Assembly (NCBI RefSeq): GCF_002886255.1
Contig: NZ_KZ614149.1
Location: 558,001-622,000, forward strand
Origin: Alteribacillus bidgolensis
GTDB lineage: Bacteria; Bacillota; Bacilli; Bacillales; Marinococcaceae
Reading direction: 5' to 3'
Length of the DNA: 64,000 bases
Shown: one piece after another, positions 1 through 7,482 of the stretch
Position numbering within the stretch: the first letter of the stretch is position 1
Layout of the letters: every line of letters starts with the position of its first letter
The notes under the pieces: model-generated
The model's input: only the letters and a program-made list of their open reading frames with translations
Database searches by the model: none
Told to the model about the DNA's origin: nothing
Made by a program: the position numbers and the translations under genes

Positions 1-416
1 AAGAAAAAGAAAAAACAGCAAGCTCTTATTATGCTAAAGCTCCTACAGTACATCATCAAGAAAACGATGATTCTTCGGAAAGTGAGAGTACATTACCGGA
101 AGATTTAACTTTATTTGATATGCTTAAAGCTTATCAAAAACTGAAAAAAAGAATTCGAGTATCTTCTTCTCAAATGACTACTGTTAAAGCGGAAGAAATT
201 TCAATTGAAGAAAAAATGGATGATATTGTACATATTTTGGAAAAAAAACAGGGAGAAATAAAATTTTATGATTTGTTTTTGACTCGTGAAAAGCCTCATA
301 TTGTTGTTACTTTTTTAGCTGTATTAGAGCTGATGAAACATAAGAAGGTAACATGTATACAAGCAGCTAATTTTGAAGATATCAAGGTGGAATATATAGA
401 GGAGGCGGCTTATTAA
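1..416 (+). CDS. scpA: Segregation and condensation protein A, C-terminal part (partial)
   Basis: The reading frame is already open at base 3 and runs to a TAA at 414-416, so the window holds only the last 137 or so residues. ScpA is the kleisin subunit of the SMC-ScpA-ScpB condensin. It bridges the SMC heads and binds ScpB, and so helps chromosome compaction and segregation. The visible part has a charged, flexible stretch followed by a helical C-terminal winged-helix region (around 'DLFLTREKPHIVVTFLAVLE'), which in the family contacts the SMC head. Its stop overlaps the scpB start by one base (TAATG), which indicates translational coupling. Identification rests on this C-terminal domain together with the following scpB. 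Confidence 0.93.
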   Translation, partial: EKEKTASSYYAKAPTVHHQENDDSSESESTLPEDLTLFDMLKAYQKLKKRIRVSSSQMTTVKAEEISIEEKMDDIVHILEKKQGEIKFYDLFLTREKPHIVVTFLAVLELMKHKKVTCIQAANFEDIKVEYIEEAAY

Positions 417-982
417 TGGAAGAATTAGAAATGCAAGCCGTAATAGAAGGCCTTTTATATGTTTGTGGAGATGAAGGTTTAAAACTAGAAGAAGCAGCAA
501 GGACATTAGCTATCTCAGAACAAGAAGCAGAGAAACAATTATCTGTTTGTAAAGAAAGAATTAAGAAAAATATGCTAGGATTAGAGGTCAAAATAAATGG
601 GAATAAGTATCAGCTTGTAACAAATGAAAAAACAGCTCCATTTATTGAAGCTTTAGCATCTGTTCCAGAAAGAGGGAAATTGTCCCAAGCCTCCTTGGAA
701 ACACTTGCAATTATAGCGTACAATCAACCCATAACAAGAACAGAAATTGATGATATACGTGGTGTGAAATCGGAAAAAGCCATTCAAACATTAATAAATA
801 AAGTATTAATAACTGATTCTGGAAGAGCGCAAAGCCTCGGCCGCCCAAAACTTTATAAAACAACGGGTCGATTTCTAGAGTATTTTGATCTTTCCTCATT
901 AGATGAGCTGCCGACATTAGACGATGTAGAAGAGCATGATGTAACCGAGGAAGCTGACCTGTTTTTTGATTCTTTAAAATAG
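416..982 (+). CDS. scpB: Segregation and condensation protein B
   Basis: This 188-residue protein has the family's usual length. ScpB forms dimers that bind the central part of the ScpA kleisin in the SMC condensin complex. Two winged-helix domains are visible: an N-terminal one beginning 'MQAVIEGLLYVCGDEGL' and a second around residues 90-165 with the conserved 'LETLAIIAYNQPITRTEID' segment. The tail is acidic. The start ATG overlaps the scpA stop, so the two are co-translated. A rho-independent terminator follows 16 bases after the stop and closes the scp operon. Confidence 0.96.
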   Translation: MEELEMQAVIEGLLYVCGDEGLKLEEAARTLAISEQEAEKQLSVCKERIKKNMLGLEVKINGNKYQLVTNEKTAPFIEALASVPERGKLSQASLETLAIIAYNQPITRTEIDDIRGVKSEKAIQTLINKVLITDSGRAQSLGRPKLYKTTGRFLEYFDLSSLDELPTLDDVEEHDVTEEADLFFDSLK

Positions 983-997
983 CTTTTTTCGTCAATG

Positions 998-1043
998 AAA
1001 TCGCCTTAGCTGATTATAAAAATAAACAGAAGGCGATTTTTTG
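998..1043 (+). terminator. Rho-independent terminator after scpB
   Basis: A perfect 10-bp inverted repeat (998-1007 with 1030-1039) with a 22-nt loop is followed by a run of T. It ends the scpAB transcript. Confidence 0.75.
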
Positions 1044-1126
1044 TGGGCTTGCGAACCATGAATTTTAGTAGTATGAATTTGAATCGTTCAGATATGACTT
1101 GTATTATCATAACGAACGGATTTCCA

Positions 1127-1819
1127 TTACGAATCATATGTTTGAATGAATAAAGGAAATGATCCATTCCATTCGGCGTAGAGTATTCGATTTATGTCAG
1201 GAATATTTCTTGCGTAAATATGCTGAAGGATTTGTTCTTTGGACACGCTTGTTTCTATAATATTATCCTCTATCCATTCCCCGTCTAAAATCAACGCTAA
1301 TGGTAATTCAGGCTGTGGAGGGGGGTCGGTCATCCACTGCCCGTTTGTAGGGGTGGAAGCCTCGGACGTTTTAAGTACACTAACTGTGCCATTTGCTTCT
1401 AATATAGCGTAGTGAACGTCTTGCAGACTGAATACTTCCCTATCTCTCAATAAATGCTGAAGTTGATTTAAATCGAGTTTATTTTTTTTCAATGCCTCAT
1501 AATCAAGTTTTCCTTCCCTAATAACTATAGAAGGTTTACCTTCAAGCAGACTCCTCGTCTTTTTTTGTTTTTGTGTAATTGTTTCAATGGTACCAATAAG
1601 CAATGTCCATAACACTATGGCATAGAGGACGTAATGGAGACCAATTTCTTGATCATATATGGCATTACCGACTAACTCACCAAGGACAAGGGCAGAAATG
1701 AAATCAAAAGGCCTTAACTGGTTAATCTGCGTTTTCCCAAGTATTTTCGTGATTAAAAGCAAAGCAAAAAAACCAATGATTAATTCAAAAGTTAAATGTA
1801 AAAAATTAGTAGATTGCAT
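1127..1819 (-). CDS. DUF421 / YetF-family membrane protein
   Basis: This 230-residue protein has about three hydrophobic helices in the first 80 residues, then a soluble C-terminal domain typical of the DUF421 (YetF/YdfS/YrbG) family. Marker segments are 'KTQINQLRPFDFISALVLGE' and 'KPSIVIREGKLDYEALKK'. The molecular function of the family is not firmly known; members are linked to spore membranes. The start is supported by an AGGAGG eight bases upstream on the minus strand. Upstream lies CATACTA (1852-1858 on the minus strand), the same sigma-G-like -10 as at the neighbouring spoVA-like operon. In spoVA2mob operons a DUF421 protein is the last gene; here it is encoded on the opposite strand. 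No DUF1657 extension is seen. Confidence 0.85.
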   Translation of the reverse strand: MQSTNFLHLTFELIIGFFALLLITKILGKTQINQLRPFDFISALVLGELVGNAIYDQEIGLHYVLYAIVLWTLLIGTIETITQKQKKTRSLLEGKPSIVIREGKLDYEALKKNKLDLNQLQHLLRDREVFSLQDVHYAILEANGTVSVLKTSEASTPTNGQWMTDPPPQPELPLALILDGEWIEDNIIETSVSKEQILQHIYARNIPDINRILYAEWNGSFPLFIQTYDS

Positions 1820-1851
1820 AGCTGTCCTCCTGTTGTCAGTTATGCTTTTTT

Positions 1852-1880
1852 TAGTATGGACTTTTCCATAAATATTACCC
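1852..1880 (-). promoter_or_regulatory. Possible sigma-G promoter for the DUF421 gene
   Basis: On the minus strand CATACTA (1852-1858) fits the sigma-G/sigma-F -10 consensus CATnnTA and lies about 33 bases before the start codon. The -35 region near 1876-1880 is only a weak match. The -10 heptamer is identical to those before the YhcN-spoVA operon and gerKA. Confidence 0.4.
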
Positions 1881-2029
1881 TTCTAATAATAGTGATAATA
1901 AAATATCCCGCCTTGCATCAAAGGAAAAAGGCGAGATGACGATCAAGTTTATTTAATAGCTGCATCGAGGCTGCAGCGATCTGTTCTTTTTCATTAAAGT
2001 CATTATTTGAATTTGCTCAAAAACTTTTT

Positions 2030-2446
2030 TTATTTCTTAGAAGTTTTCCAAAATACTTCGACGTATTCATTGTAGTAATCAAAAAATTCTTCTATCCCTT
2101 TTGCTTTTTCTGCAGCAAACGTTTTATAAATGATTTCAACATTGTATGAAACCATTCCAGGAGTTTCTTCGATCGCTCTTGGATGGGAGATTTTGTTTGT
2201 TTGTAAACGACATCTCTGATTTGCAGCGCATGCATATGAAGATGATGGCGAATTTCTTCTTTTAGCTCATTATTATGCTGAACTTCTTTGTTGTTATATA
2301 AAACTTGCAGTTGTTTTTCTAAATGGTCTTTGAGTTTTGCTATTTTTCTTACATGAAATAATATAAATAACAAAATGGTGAAGTTTACATCCTATAAATA
2401 GAGCTAGCAAATCCTGTAAGACAATGTCTTTTATATTAAGCACCAT
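2030..2446 (-). pseudogene. Decayed gene for a small membrane-anchored protein (two frameshifts)
   Basis: Three protein-like segments lie end to end on the minus strand in different frames. The first is a short start at 2446 (MVLNIKDIVLQDLLALFI). The second continues in another frame as a hydrophobic stretch, then a coiled, charged region (LFILFHVRKIAKLKDHLEKQ) and on to about 2180. The third is a C-terminal part in yet another frame, including 'AEKAKGIEEFFDYYNEYVEV' and ending at a TAA at 2030-2032. Joined, they would give a protein of about 140-150 residues with one membrane helix. I do not recognise the family. The frame changes near 2390-2395 and 2160-2180 could be true mutations or sequence errors. 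If not a pseudogene, the middle segment alone (2092-2373, TTG start) could encode 93 residues, but it lacks a good ribosome binding site. Confidence 0.45.
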
Positions 2447-2486
2447 ACCTTTCAAGTAAAAACCAAAAATTGACAAATAAAGATGT

Positions 2487-2516
2487 AAATAAAAAAGGTT
2501 ACCCTATTTCATACTA
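2487..2516 (+). promoter_or_regulatory. Sigma-G-type promoter of the YhcN-spoVA operon
   Basis: AAATA (2487-2491), an 18-base spacer and CATACTA (2510-2516) match the forespore sigma-G pattern gHATR-17/18-CATnnTA. It lies 33 bases before the first start codon of the operon. Confidence 0.55.
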
Positions 2517-2548
2517 TAAAGGCAGGCTTTGAGGGAGGGAAGAAAAGA

Positions 2549-2971
2549 ATGCAGAAAAGTTCGGGATTAAAAGTAATATTATTGACAAGTATTTTTTTGG
2601 TATACGCTGCAGGTTGTCAAGAAAATGCATCTCCTGAGCCCACACGTGTTATTAATAAAGAAACGCATGAAGCAGAAGAGTTATTAGAAGAATTAGAACC
2701 AATAACAACAGCTGTTGCCATAACAAGCGGTAAAAAGTTATATGCCGCAGCAGAAGTGAAACAAATGGACAGATTTCAACTTGAATCAGTAAGAAAAAAA
2801 GGTTATGACCGATTATCGAATCGATGGCCTGATTATAATATACATTTTTCTACAGATAAAAAAGCAATGCTAGAGCTGCAAAATTTAAATAAAGATATGT
2901 CGGTTAAAAAGATGAAGAAAAAAGAAAGAGAGCAGCGTTTAACTAAAATTGAAGAATTCATGAAAGGATAA
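2549..2971 (+). CDS. YhcN/YlaJ-family sporulation lipoprotein
   Basis: This 140-residue protein starts after a strong GAGGGAGGGA. It has a signal peptide ending in a lipobox (YAAGC, Cys at about residue 23), so it should be a lipoprotein. The rest is charged and resembles YhcN/YlaJ proteins found in the spore inner membrane, whose role is linked to germination and outgrowth. It is the first gene of a run with spoVAC, spoVAD and spoVAE, and the spoVAC ATG comes 12 bases after its stop. A YhcN-like lipoprotein in front of spoVAC-AD-AEb is characteristic of spoVA2mob operons. The family call is from composition and context. Confidence 0.75.
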   Translation: MQKSSGLKVILLTSIFLVYAAGCQENASPEPTRVINKETHEAEELLEELEPITTAVAITSGKKLYAAAEVKQMDRFQLESVRKKGYDRLSNRWPDYNIHFSTDKKAMLELQNLNKDMSVKKMKKKEREQRLTKIEEFMKG

Positions 2972-2983
2972 CAGGTGGTTGTT

Positions 2984-3454
2984 ATGAGCCAGCAAAAACA
3001 AGAAGAAGATGTAAAAACAACGTATCAAAAATTTGCTTCTAAAGATGAACCTAAACGGCCGGTAGTAGCCAACTGTATTAAAGCATTTTTTATTGGAGGA
3101 TTAATATGTATAGCGGGACAGGCGATACAAAATTTCTTTTTGTACAACTTTGATTTTAACGAGCAAACTGCAGGTAATCCAACGATAGCAGTATTAATTT
3201 TAATTGCAGTATTACTTACAGGTTTTGGCGTATACGATAAATTTGCACAGTTTGCTGGTGCAGGATCAGCTGTGCCCGTTACCGGTTTTGCCAATGCAAT
3301 GGCTAGTGCAGCTATCGAGCACAGGACAGAAGGACCAGTTTTTGGAATCGGGTCCAATATGTTCAAATTAGCTGGCCCTGTTATTGTGTTTGGTACAACG
3401 GCAGCGTTTGTTATTGCTCTTATTAAAACAATTTGGACACAGATAGGAGGATAA
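2984..3454 (+). CDS. spoVAC: Stage V sporulation protein AC
   Basis: SpoVAC is a membrane protein of the channel that moves Ca-dipicolinate into the developing spore and out at germination; it behaves as a mechanosensitive channel component. The 156-residue product has a charged cytosolic N-terminus and about four membrane helices. It shows the family segments 'FAGAGSAVPVTGFANAMASA' and 'GPVFGIGSNMFKLAGPVIVFG'. ATG 2984 is preferred over GTG 2975 because AGGTGG (2973-2978) sits six bases before it. The next gene follows after 4 bases. In the heat-resistance element of B. subtilis strains, the spoVAC copy of the mobile operon contributes most to resistance. Confidence 0.93.
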   Translation: MSQQKQEEDVKTTYQKFASKDEPKRPVVANCIKAFFIGGLICIAGQAIQNFFLYNFDFNEQTAGNPTIAVLILIAVLLTGFGVYDKFAQFAGAGSAVPVTGFANAMASAAIEHRTEGPVFGIGSNMFKLAGPVIVFGTTAAFVIALIKTIWTQIGG

Positions 3455-3458
3455 AAAA

Positions 3459-4469
3459 ATGCTGCAAGGAAGCCAATCTTGGACATTTGATAATTCACCG
3501 GTCATTTTATCAACCGGGACAGCAGGTGGTCCATTTGAAGCGGAGGGTAATTTAGGAAGAGATTTTGATCACCTTTTTTCTGATATTTGGATGTCCGAAG
3601 ATTCATTTGAAAAAGCCCAAACGAAATTAATGGAAGAAGCAGCTTATGCTTCTTTATCAAAAATTAATAAGAAACCAGAAGATATGCAATTTGTGTTTGC
3701 TGGAGACTTAATAAACCAAATAACGGCAACCAGTTTTGCATGCCGATCTCTCGCTATACCTTATATAGGTTTATTTGGTGCGTGCTCTACATCAATGGAA
3801 GGGCTTGCTTTAGGAAGCTTTATTGTAGACAAAGGCGGCGCAGACTATATATTAACAGGTTCTGCGAGCCATAATGCAGCAGTAGAAAAGCAATTTCGTT
3901 ATCCTACCGAATACGGGGCGCAAAAACCGCCTACTTCTCAATGGACAGTAACAGCTTCCGGAGCGGCAGTAGTTGGTAAAACTGGGACAGGACCGAAAGT
4001 AACATCTGCTACGATTGGAAAAGTAATAGATATGGGTTTGACTGATCCCTTTAATATGGGAGGAGCTATGGCACCAGCAGCAGCTGATACGATTGAAGCG
4101 CATTGCACTGATTTAAACAGAGATCCTTCCTATTACGACTATATAGTAACCGGTGATTTAGGAAGCGTTGGCTTACCTTTAATGAAAGAATTGCTGCAGC
4201 AAAAAGGAGTAATGGTAACAGATGACCAGTGTATTGATTGCGGGTTGTTGATTTATAACGAAGATCAAAATATACAGGCAGGAGCTAGCGGGTCAGGATG
4301 CTCTGCAGCTGTTGTTTATGGACATTTACTTAACCGTATGAAAGATAAGGAGATAAATAAAATGTTAGTGGTAGCGACGGGAGCTTTATTAAGCCCTCTT
4401 TCATATCAGCAAAAAGAATCGATTCCATGTATTGCGCATGCTGTTTCTATTGAAAGGGGACAGAATTAA
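3459..4469 (+). CDS. spoVAD: Stage V sporulation protein AD
   Basis: SpoVAD is the dipicolinate-binding component of the SpoVA channel. It has a thiolase-like fold and sits on the outer face of the spore inner membrane. The 336-residue product is full length. The thiolase-like core shows 'FACRSLAIPYIGLFGACSTS' and later 'GASGSGCSAAVVYGHLL'. The start follows TAGGAGGA. The N-terminal segment containing 'TAGGPFEAEGNLG' fits the spoVA2-type group, though this should be checked by phylogeny. spoVAE begins one base after the stop. Confidence 0.95.
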   Translation: MLQGSQSWTFDNSPVILSTGTAGGPFEAEGNLGRDFDHLFSDIWMSEDSFEKAQTKLMEEAAYASLSKINKKPEDMQFVFAGDLINQITATSFACRSLAIPYIGLFGACSTSMEGLALGSFIVDKGGADYILTGSASHNAAVEKQFRYPTEYGAQKPPTSQWTVTASGAAVVGKTGTGPKVTSATIGKVIDMGLTDPFNMGGAMAPAAADTIEAHCTDLNRDPSYYDYIVTGDLGSVGLPLMKELLQQKGVMVTDDQCIDCGLLIYNEDQNIQAGASGSGCSAAVVYGHLLNRMKDKEINKMLVVATGALLSPLSYQQKESIPCIAHAVSIERGQN

Positions 4470-4470
4470 C

Positions 4471-4821
4471 ATGATGTTTTTCTGGGCGTTTATCGTTGGA
4501 GGAATAATTTGTGTTATTGGCCAGCTCTTAATGGATGTCGTAAAGCTTCCCCCTGGTCATACCTTGAGCGCTTTAGTGGTTGGTGGAGCCATTCTAGATG
4601 GTATAGGGTTATACGAACCATTAATTGATTTTGCAGGAGCTGGTGCAACGGTACCAATTACTAGTTTTGGCAACTCACTAGTTCATGGTGCTATGGCCGA
4701 AGCTGAACAGCATGGCATTATTGGAGTTATTACTGGAATTTTTGAAGTCACTAGTGCTGGTATCTCAGCTGCTATCATTTTTTCATTTTTGGCTGCTCTT
4801 TGTTTTAAACCAAAAGGGTAA
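4471..4821 (+). CDS. spoVAE: Stage V sporulation protein AE (SpoVAEb type)
   Basis: This 116-residue membrane protein has three to four hydrophobic helices. It shows the 'PPGHTLSALVVGGAILDGIG' and 'FAGAGATVPITSFGNSLVHG' segments typical of SpoVAEb. The second resembles the matching segment of SpoVAC, showing that the two are paralogous channel subunits. ATG 4471 is chosen because GAAAGGGGA lies just before it; a second ATG at 4474 is also possible. It is the last gene of the YhcN-spoVAC-AD-AE unit and is followed by a terminator. DUF1657 genes, usual in spoVA2mob operons, are not seen. Confidence 0.92.
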   Translation: MMFFWAFIVGGIICVIGQLLMDVVKLPPGHTLSALVVGGAILDGIGLYEPLIDFAGAGATVPITSFGNSLVHGAMAEAEQHGIIGVITGIFEVTSAGISAAIIFSFLAALCFKPKG

Positions 4822-4833
4822 GGCAAAGATTTC

Positions 4834-4869
4834 GCGTCTTCTGTTTTTAACAATTGAAGGCGCTTTTTT
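4834..4869 (+). terminator. Rho-independent terminator after spoVAE
   Basis: GCGTCTTC (4834-4841) pairs with GAAGGCGC (4856-4863) with one G-T pair, followed by six T. Confidence 0.7.
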
Positions 4870-4925
4870 CTGGGTTATTTTTGGTGACCCATTCGACGTT
4901 TCTTATGCTTTTTCTTTAAGAGAGA

Positions 4926-4953
4926 GCATATTCCAATGATTTAAACATACAAT
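4926..4953 (+). promoter_or_regulatory. Sigma-E promoter of dacB-spmA-spmB
   Basis: GCATATT (4926-4932), a 13-base spacer and CATACAAT (4946-4953) are an almost perfect sigma-E (mother cell) promoter. dacB is under sigma-E in B. subtilis, which agrees. The start point would fall near 4960, leaving a ~50-nt leader before ATG 5010. Confidence 0.8.
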
Positions 4954-5009
4954 CTAAACAAAGTTATTTGATGGACAAGGTAAATTGTACAAGGAAGACG
5001 GGGTGGCAA

Positions 5010-6146
5010 ATGAAAAATTTCTTCATACTGTTTGTAATAACGATTGTACTAGCAGCAAGCATGCCTCCTTATAAACTAAATGCTGAAAATGAAGATGCAG
5101 TTAGTGTATCCGGGCGGACAGCTGTTTTGCTCGAACAAGACAGCGGCCGGGTTTTGTATGGAAAAAAAGAACACGAAATCCGAAAAATAGCAAGTATCAC
5201 AAAAATTATGACTTCCATTTTAGCCATAGAATCGAGTGATTTTGAAAAAACAGTAAAAGTCAGCTCTAAAGCAGCTGGTGTTGAAGGTTCCTCTTTGTTT
5301 TTAGAACCAGGAGAAAACATTAAATTAAAAGATTTAACATATGGATTAATGCTTCGTTCTGGGAACGATGCAGCAGTCGCTATTGCCGAACACGTAGGTG
5401 GCAGTCTAGACGGTTTTATATATATGATGAATGAGAAAGCAGAACAAATTGGAATGGAAAATACACAGTTTACCAATCCACACGGCTTAGATGATGGTGA
5501 CAATCATTACTCGACAGCTTATGATATGGCATTACTCATGCAGTACGCCATGAAAAATGAACAATTTAGAGAAATTTCCCAAACAGAGCGTTATAAAGCT
5601 CCACAAGAAGGGGAAGCGTGGGATAGAATCTGGACGAATAAAAATAAATTATTAACTTCATTGTATGAACATAGTACAGGCGGGAAGACAGGATATACGA
5701 AAGCAGCTGGGCGGACGCTTGTTTCAACAGCTCAGAAAGATGATATGTCATTAATTGCTGTTACTTTAGATGCTCCTTCCGATTGGAATGATCATATCTC
5801 AATGTTTGAATGGGGATTTTCCACCTTCCAAAAAGAAGAGCTAGGAGAAAAAAGAGAAAAAATGAATGTGAAAGACATAAAAGAGGGGACATTTTTTATA
5901 CCTTATTCTGTTTATTATCCGTTAATGGAAGGAGAACAAGAAAAACTAAAACAGAAAATAACGTTGAATGATAATTTTTTTCATAACCGTCAGGATGTAA
6001 CAACAGCTGGGAAAATAGAGTGGTATATAGATGACACACTTATTCACAGCATGCCGCTTATGTATGAAAAAGAACAAGCGAAAAAAGAAGGTTTTTTTCA
6101 TAAGGTGGGAGATTTTATTCGGACGTTAACAGGAGGGACAGGTTGA
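5010..6146 (+). CDS. dacB: Sporulation D-alanyl-D-alanine carboxypeptidase (PBP5*)
   Basis: This enzyme removes the terminal D-alanine from peptidoglycan side chains and sets the degree of cross-linking in the spore cortex. The 378-residue product starts with a signal peptide. It carries all three penicillin-binding motifs: SITK (Ser62 to Lys65), SGN (RSGNDAAVA) and KTG (GGKTGYTK). The C-terminal third is the beta-rich PBP5 domain with a basic amphipathic tail for membrane attachment. An upstream ATG at 4968 is rejected because GGGGTGG precedes 5010 and the sigma-E promoter would start the mRNA near 4960. Its stop overlaps the spmA ATG by one base. Confidence 0.95.
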   Translation: MKNFFILFVITIVLAASMPPYKLNAENEDAVSVSGRTAVLLEQDSGRVLYGKKEHEIRKIASITKIMTSILAIESSDFEKTVKVSSKAAGVEGSSLFLEPGENIKLKDLTYGLMLRSGNDAAVAIAEHVGGSLDGFIYMMNEKAEQIGMENTQFTNPHGLDDGDNHYSTAYDMALLMQYAMKNEQFREISQTERYKAPQEGEAWDRIWTNKNKLLTSLYEHSTGGKTGYTKAAGRTLVSTAQKDDMSLIAVTLDAPSDWNDHISMFEWGFSTFQKEELGEKREKMNVKDIKEGTFFIPYSVYYPLMEGEQEKLKQKITLNDNFFHNRQDVTTAGKIEWYIDDTLIHSMPLMYEKEQAKKEGFFHKVGDFIRTLTGGTG

Positions 6147-6745
6147 TGGTCCATGCCATTTGGATTTTTATGCTGACAGCTGGAATAATTACAGCCATGT
6201 TCAACGGCCGAATGGAAGACGTATCAGAGGCGATTTTTTCAGGAGCAGAAGAAGCGGTTACTCTTTGTTTTGGATTAATTAGTATTATGGTTTTTTGGCT
6301 TGGTATTATGAATATTGCTAGAAAAAGCGGCCTTATGGATATTTTTACGAAACTGCTGCGCCCGGTTGCTGTACGGTTATTCCCTGATGTACCGGCTCGC
6401 CATCCAGCGATGGGATATATTATGTCAAATATCACCGCAAATCTGATGGGACTCGGAAATGCTGCTACTCCGATGGGAATAAAAGCTATAAAAGAATTAA
6501 AGAAGTTAAACGGCGGAAAAGATGAAGCAAGCCGTCCGATGATCACATTAATGGCTTTAAATACAGCAAGCTTAACATTAATACCAACCACCGTAATTGC
6601 TATTAGAATGAATTATGGTTCTGCAAGTCCTGCTGAAATTGTAGGGACGACCATTTTTGCAACAGCTTGTTCTACTGCAGCTGCCCTATGCATTGACAGG
6701 TATTTCTATTTCAGAAGATTACGAAAAAGGAAAGGATATTCATGA
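6146..6745 (+). CDS. spmA: Spore maturation protein A
   Basis: SpmA is a membrane protein of 199 residues that, with SpmB, is needed for full dehydration of the spore core. It has four to five hydrophobic segments and a Gate-type (nucleoside-transporter gate) domain, for example 'MSNITANLMGLGNAATPMGI'. ATG 6146 has AGGAGGG at 6131-6137; the TTG just before it is in frame but less likely. It shares one base with the dacB stop and four bases (ATGA) with spmB, so the three genes are tightly coupled, as in B. subtilis. Confidence 0.94.
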   Translation: MVHAIWIFMLTAGIITAMFNGRMEDVSEAIFSGAEEAVTLCFGLISIMVFWLGIMNIARKSGLMDIFTKLLRPVAVRLFPDVPARHPAMGYIMSNITANLMGLGNAATPMGIKAIKELKKLNGGKDEASRPMITLMALNTASLTLIPTTVIAIRMNYGSASPAEIVGTTIFATACSTAAALCIDRYFYFRRLRKRKGYS

Positions 6746-7275
6746 GTTGGATTAGCACGGTTTCATTATGGATACTTCCTTTGTTACTGCTTACCGTATT
6801 GATTCACGCAGCTGTGAAAAAAATTCCTGCTTATGATTCTTTCGTAGAAGGTGGAAAAGACGGGTTTCAATTAGCCATTTCTTTAATTCCATACTTGGTA
6901 GGTATGATGGTTGCCATTTCTGTTTTCAGAGCTTCTGGGGCTATGGAGCTTTTGCTCGGTTCAATAAAACCATTCTTAATCTTTATTGGTGTACCGGCTG
7001 ATATTGTCCCATTGGCATTTATTCGTCCAATATCAGGAGCAGGTGCTCTTGGAATGATGAGTGATCTTCTAGCTGAGCACGGACCGGATTCATTTATTGG
7101 CAGGTTAGCATCGACTATGCAGGGCAGTACGGATACTACTTTATATGTTCTAACTGTTTATTTTGGGGCAGCAGGTATTAAATATATGGGAGACGCATTA
7201 AAAGTGGGTTTCTTGGCAGATGCAGCTGGTGTAGCTGCTTCTATCATCATTGTAACCATTGTATTTGGGTCATAA
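6742..7275 (+). CDS. spmB: Spore maturation protein B
   Basis: This 177-residue integral membrane protein is the partner of SpmA in spore core dehydration and heat resistance. It contains the conserved Gate-domain segments 'FVEGGKDGFQLAISLIPYLV' and 'FIRPISGAGALGMMSDLL'. Its start overlaps the spmA stop by four bases. A strong terminator follows directly and ends the dacB-spmA-spmB operon. Confidence 0.95.
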   Translation: MSWISTVSLWILPLLLLTVLIHAAVKKIPAYDSFVEGGKDGFQLAISLIPYLVGMMVAISVFRASGAMELLLGSIKPFLIFIGVPADIVPLAFIRPISGAGALGMMSDLLAEHGPDSFIGRLASTMQGSTDTTLYVLTVYFGAAGIKYMGDALKVGFLADAAGVAASIIIVTIVFGS

Positions 7276-7313
7276 TCACTTCCTATATTTTTTGGGAGTG
7301 ATTATTTTTTTTT
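7274..7313 (+). terminator. Rho-independent terminator after spmB
   Basis: A 10-bp stem (7274-7283 with 7294-7303, one wobble) is followed by a long T run. Confidence 0.85.
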
Positions 7314-7319
7314 AAGGAG

Positions 7320-7380
7320 CAAAGCATAAGTAAAACGACGGCTCCGTCAAAAGGACTCGGCGGTAAGCTGAGTTTTTCAA
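7320..7380 (+). repeat. Interspersed terminator-bearing element, copy A
   Basis: First of at least five related ~60-base elements (others at 25081, 34528, 38694, 51597). The pattern is CAAAGYATAAGTAAAAC, a variable ACG-TCCGCC part, then GGACTCGGCGGYAAGCYGAG and TTTTTC. In this copy the stem is CTCGGC/GCTGAG with a G-U pair. It sits just after the spmB terminator and about 100 bases before rluB. Confidence 0.75.
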
Positions 7381-7482
7381 ATTTTTCATAATAAAAATAT
7401 TTTTTCAATCCTGCGCTCGGTTTGTTAAAACGCTTGTGAAAACAGATTTGGATGGTTATGATGGACAATGAGGTGAAAAGCA

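Noticed and set aside
4685..4939. An 84-codon frame overlapping the end of spoVAE.
   Set aside because: It is a shifted reading of spoVAE that continues across its terminator and the dacB sigma-E promoter.
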